A DNA stretch of 64,000 nucleotides. Origin: Litoditis marina. Lineage: Eukaryota; Nematoda; Chromadorea; Rhabditida; Rhabditidae. Under the pieces are notes generated by a model. That model had not been told where the DNA came from. It worked only from the letters and a program-made list of their open reading frames with translations, and made no database searches. The DNA lies in assembly GCA_964036275.1 (NCBI GenBank), contig CAXIWQ010000432.1:1-64000 (forward strand). Reading direction: 5' to 3'. The position numbers and the translations under genes were made by a program. Below, one piece after another: positions 62,440-64,000 of this stretch (its first letter is position 1; each line of letters begins with the position of its first letter).

Positions 62440-64000
62440 TTTTGGCAAGAAAAAGTTTAAATTATAATCAACTTCATTTCCATGTCCTAAACTACAGTAA
62501 CCTTTCTCTTCCTAATAGTTTGTTGTGCATACTCGATTTCTCACACTGCAATAATCTCTCTTCGTATATCAGTTTGTTGTGTTCTCTCATGTTCCACGTT
62601 TTTCATCAACCAAAATACAGCTGTAAACATCGTAATTTTGCCAGGAAAGTGTAACTTATACTCGATTTCATTTCTATGCTTCATACTACAGTAATCTCTC
62701 TTCATTTATCAGTTTGTTGTGTTCTCTCATGTTCCACGTTTCTCATGAACCAAAATACAGCTGTAAACATCGTAATTTTACAAGAAAAGTCGAAATTATA
62801 CTCGATTCCATTTCTATGCTTCAAACTACAGTAATCTCTCTTCATTTATCAGTTTGTTGTGTTCTCTCATGTTCCACATTTCTCATGAACCAAAATACAG
62901 CTGTAAACATCGTAATTTTGCAAGGAAAGTGTAACTTATACTCGATTTCATTTCTATGCTTCAAACTACAGTAATCTCTCTTCATTTATCAGTTTGTTGT
63001 GTTCTCTCATGTTCCACGTTTCTCATGAACCAAAATACAGCTGTAAACATCGTAATTTTACAAGAAAAGTCGAAATTATACTCGATTCCATTTCTATGCT
63101 TCAAACTACAGTAATCTCTCTTCATTTATCAGTTTGTTGTGTTCTCTCATGTTCCACGTTTTTCATTAACCAAAATACAGCTGTAAACATCGTAATTTTA
63201 CAAGAAAAGTCGAAATTATACTCGATTCTATTTCTATGCTTCAAACTACAGTAATCTCTCTTCATTTATCAGTTTGTTGTGTTCTCTCATGTTCCACGTT
63301 TTTCATTAACCAAAATACAGCTGTAAACATCGTAATTTTACAAGAAAAGTCGAAATTATTGTTGTGTTCTCTCATGTTCCACGTTTCTCATGAACCAAAA
63401 TACAGCTGTAAACATCGTAATTTTGCAAGAAAAGTCAAAATTATACTCGATTCCATTTCTATGCTTCAAACTACAGTAATCTCTCTTCATTTATCAGTTT
63501 GTTGTGTTCTCTCATGTTCCACGTTTTTCATTAACCAAATACAGCTGTAAACATCGTAATTTTGCAAGAAAAGTCAAAATTATACTCGATTCCATTTCTA
63601 TGCTTCAAACTACAGTAATCTCTCTTCATTTATCAGTTTGTTGTGTTCTCTCATGTTCCACGTTTCTCATGAACCAAAATACAGCTGTAAACATCGTAAT
63701 TTTGAATACAGCTGTAAACATCGTAATTTTGCAAGGAAAGTCGAAATTATACTCGATTCCATTTCTATGCTTCAAACTACAGTAATCTCTCTTCACTTAT
63801 AAGTGTGTGATGTTCTCTCATGTTCCATGTTTCTCATGAACCAAAATACATCTGTAAATATGGTAATTTTGCAAGAAAAGTCGAAATTATACTCGATTCC
63901 ATTTCTATGTTTCAAACTACAGTAATCTCTCTTCACTTATAAGTGTGTGATGTTCTCTCATGTTCCACGTTTTTCATCAACCAAAATACAGCTGTAAACA
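62440..64000 (+). repeat. 140-bp intronic satellite (S1) of copy C, runs off window
   Basis: The same monomers in the same order as the start of the copy B satellite (29876-31436), including the truncated monomer near 63360 and the short internal duplication near 63705. The array continues past the right edge. Confidence 0.95.

Larger units (their letters stand above)
56600..64000 (+). mobile_element. Autonomous Helitron copy C, 3' part outside window
   Basis: From its first base, copy C matches copy B from 24028 onward, through the 5' region, the ten N-terminal exons and the start of the satellite intron (offset about 32.57 kb). In the stretches I compared, the differences are almost all one-base length changes. 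The element must continue to the right with the Rep/helicase exons. Confidence 0.82.

Overview
The window is eukaryotic DNA, most likely from a rhabditid nematode close to Caenorhabditis. It is AT-rich, and the coding sequence is cut into many short exons by GT...AG introns whose 3' ends are mostly the nematode-type TTTTCAG or TTTCAG. The genus is an inference. I see no bacterial genes, tRNAs, rRNAs or CRISPR arrays.

I read almost the whole window as one head-to-tail array of Helitron (rolling-circle) transposons, all on the + strand. Eight junctions of the form ...CTAG|TC... follow paired terminal hairpins and divide it into: copy A (left edge to 24027, autonomous, 5' end outside the window), copy B (24028-46034, autonomous, about 22 kb), seven short non-autonomous units n1-n7 (46035-56599, one of 1.18 kb and six of about 1.56-1.6 kb), and copy C (56600 to the right edge, autonomous, 3' part outside).

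Each autonomous copy carries a long split gene for a Helitron Rep/helicase. In copy B the gene can be followed through 34 exons in one open frame (25992-44726, about 2042 residues). From N to C it has a macrodomain-like region, a basic linker, the Helitron N-terminal zinc finger, the Helitron N domain, a long acidic Ser/Glu-rich insert, the HUH/two-tyrosine Rep nuclease, and a Pif1-like helicase. I know of no Helitron described with a fused macrodomain, so this is the main candidate for something new. Copy A shows the C-terminal 24 exons of the same protein; copy C shows the N-terminal 10.

Copy A also carries a second gene (15434-21812) for a 356-residue protein with a PKKRK nuclear localisation signal and OB-fold-like regions of the RPA/POT1 kind, a plausible single-strand DNA-binding partner. 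Copy B lacks it. A 140-bp satellite fills one intron of the Rep gene (about 4 kb, in all three copies), and a diverged form of the same satellite fills an intron of the OB-fold gene. Near the 3' ends are 130-bp iteron-like repeats with GACGTC and TTGACGT motifs; the short units combine the autonomous 5' region with these repeats and a hairpin end.

Working model (inference): the Rep nuclease nicks at TC/CTAG ends, the helicase unwinds, the OB-fold protein protects single strands, and the macrodomain acts on or reads ADP-ribose. Failure to stop at a 3' hairpin would leave head-to-tail concatemers. Copies B and C are almost identical and differ mainly by one-base length changes, so a very recent duplication or a long-read assembly artefact must be considered.
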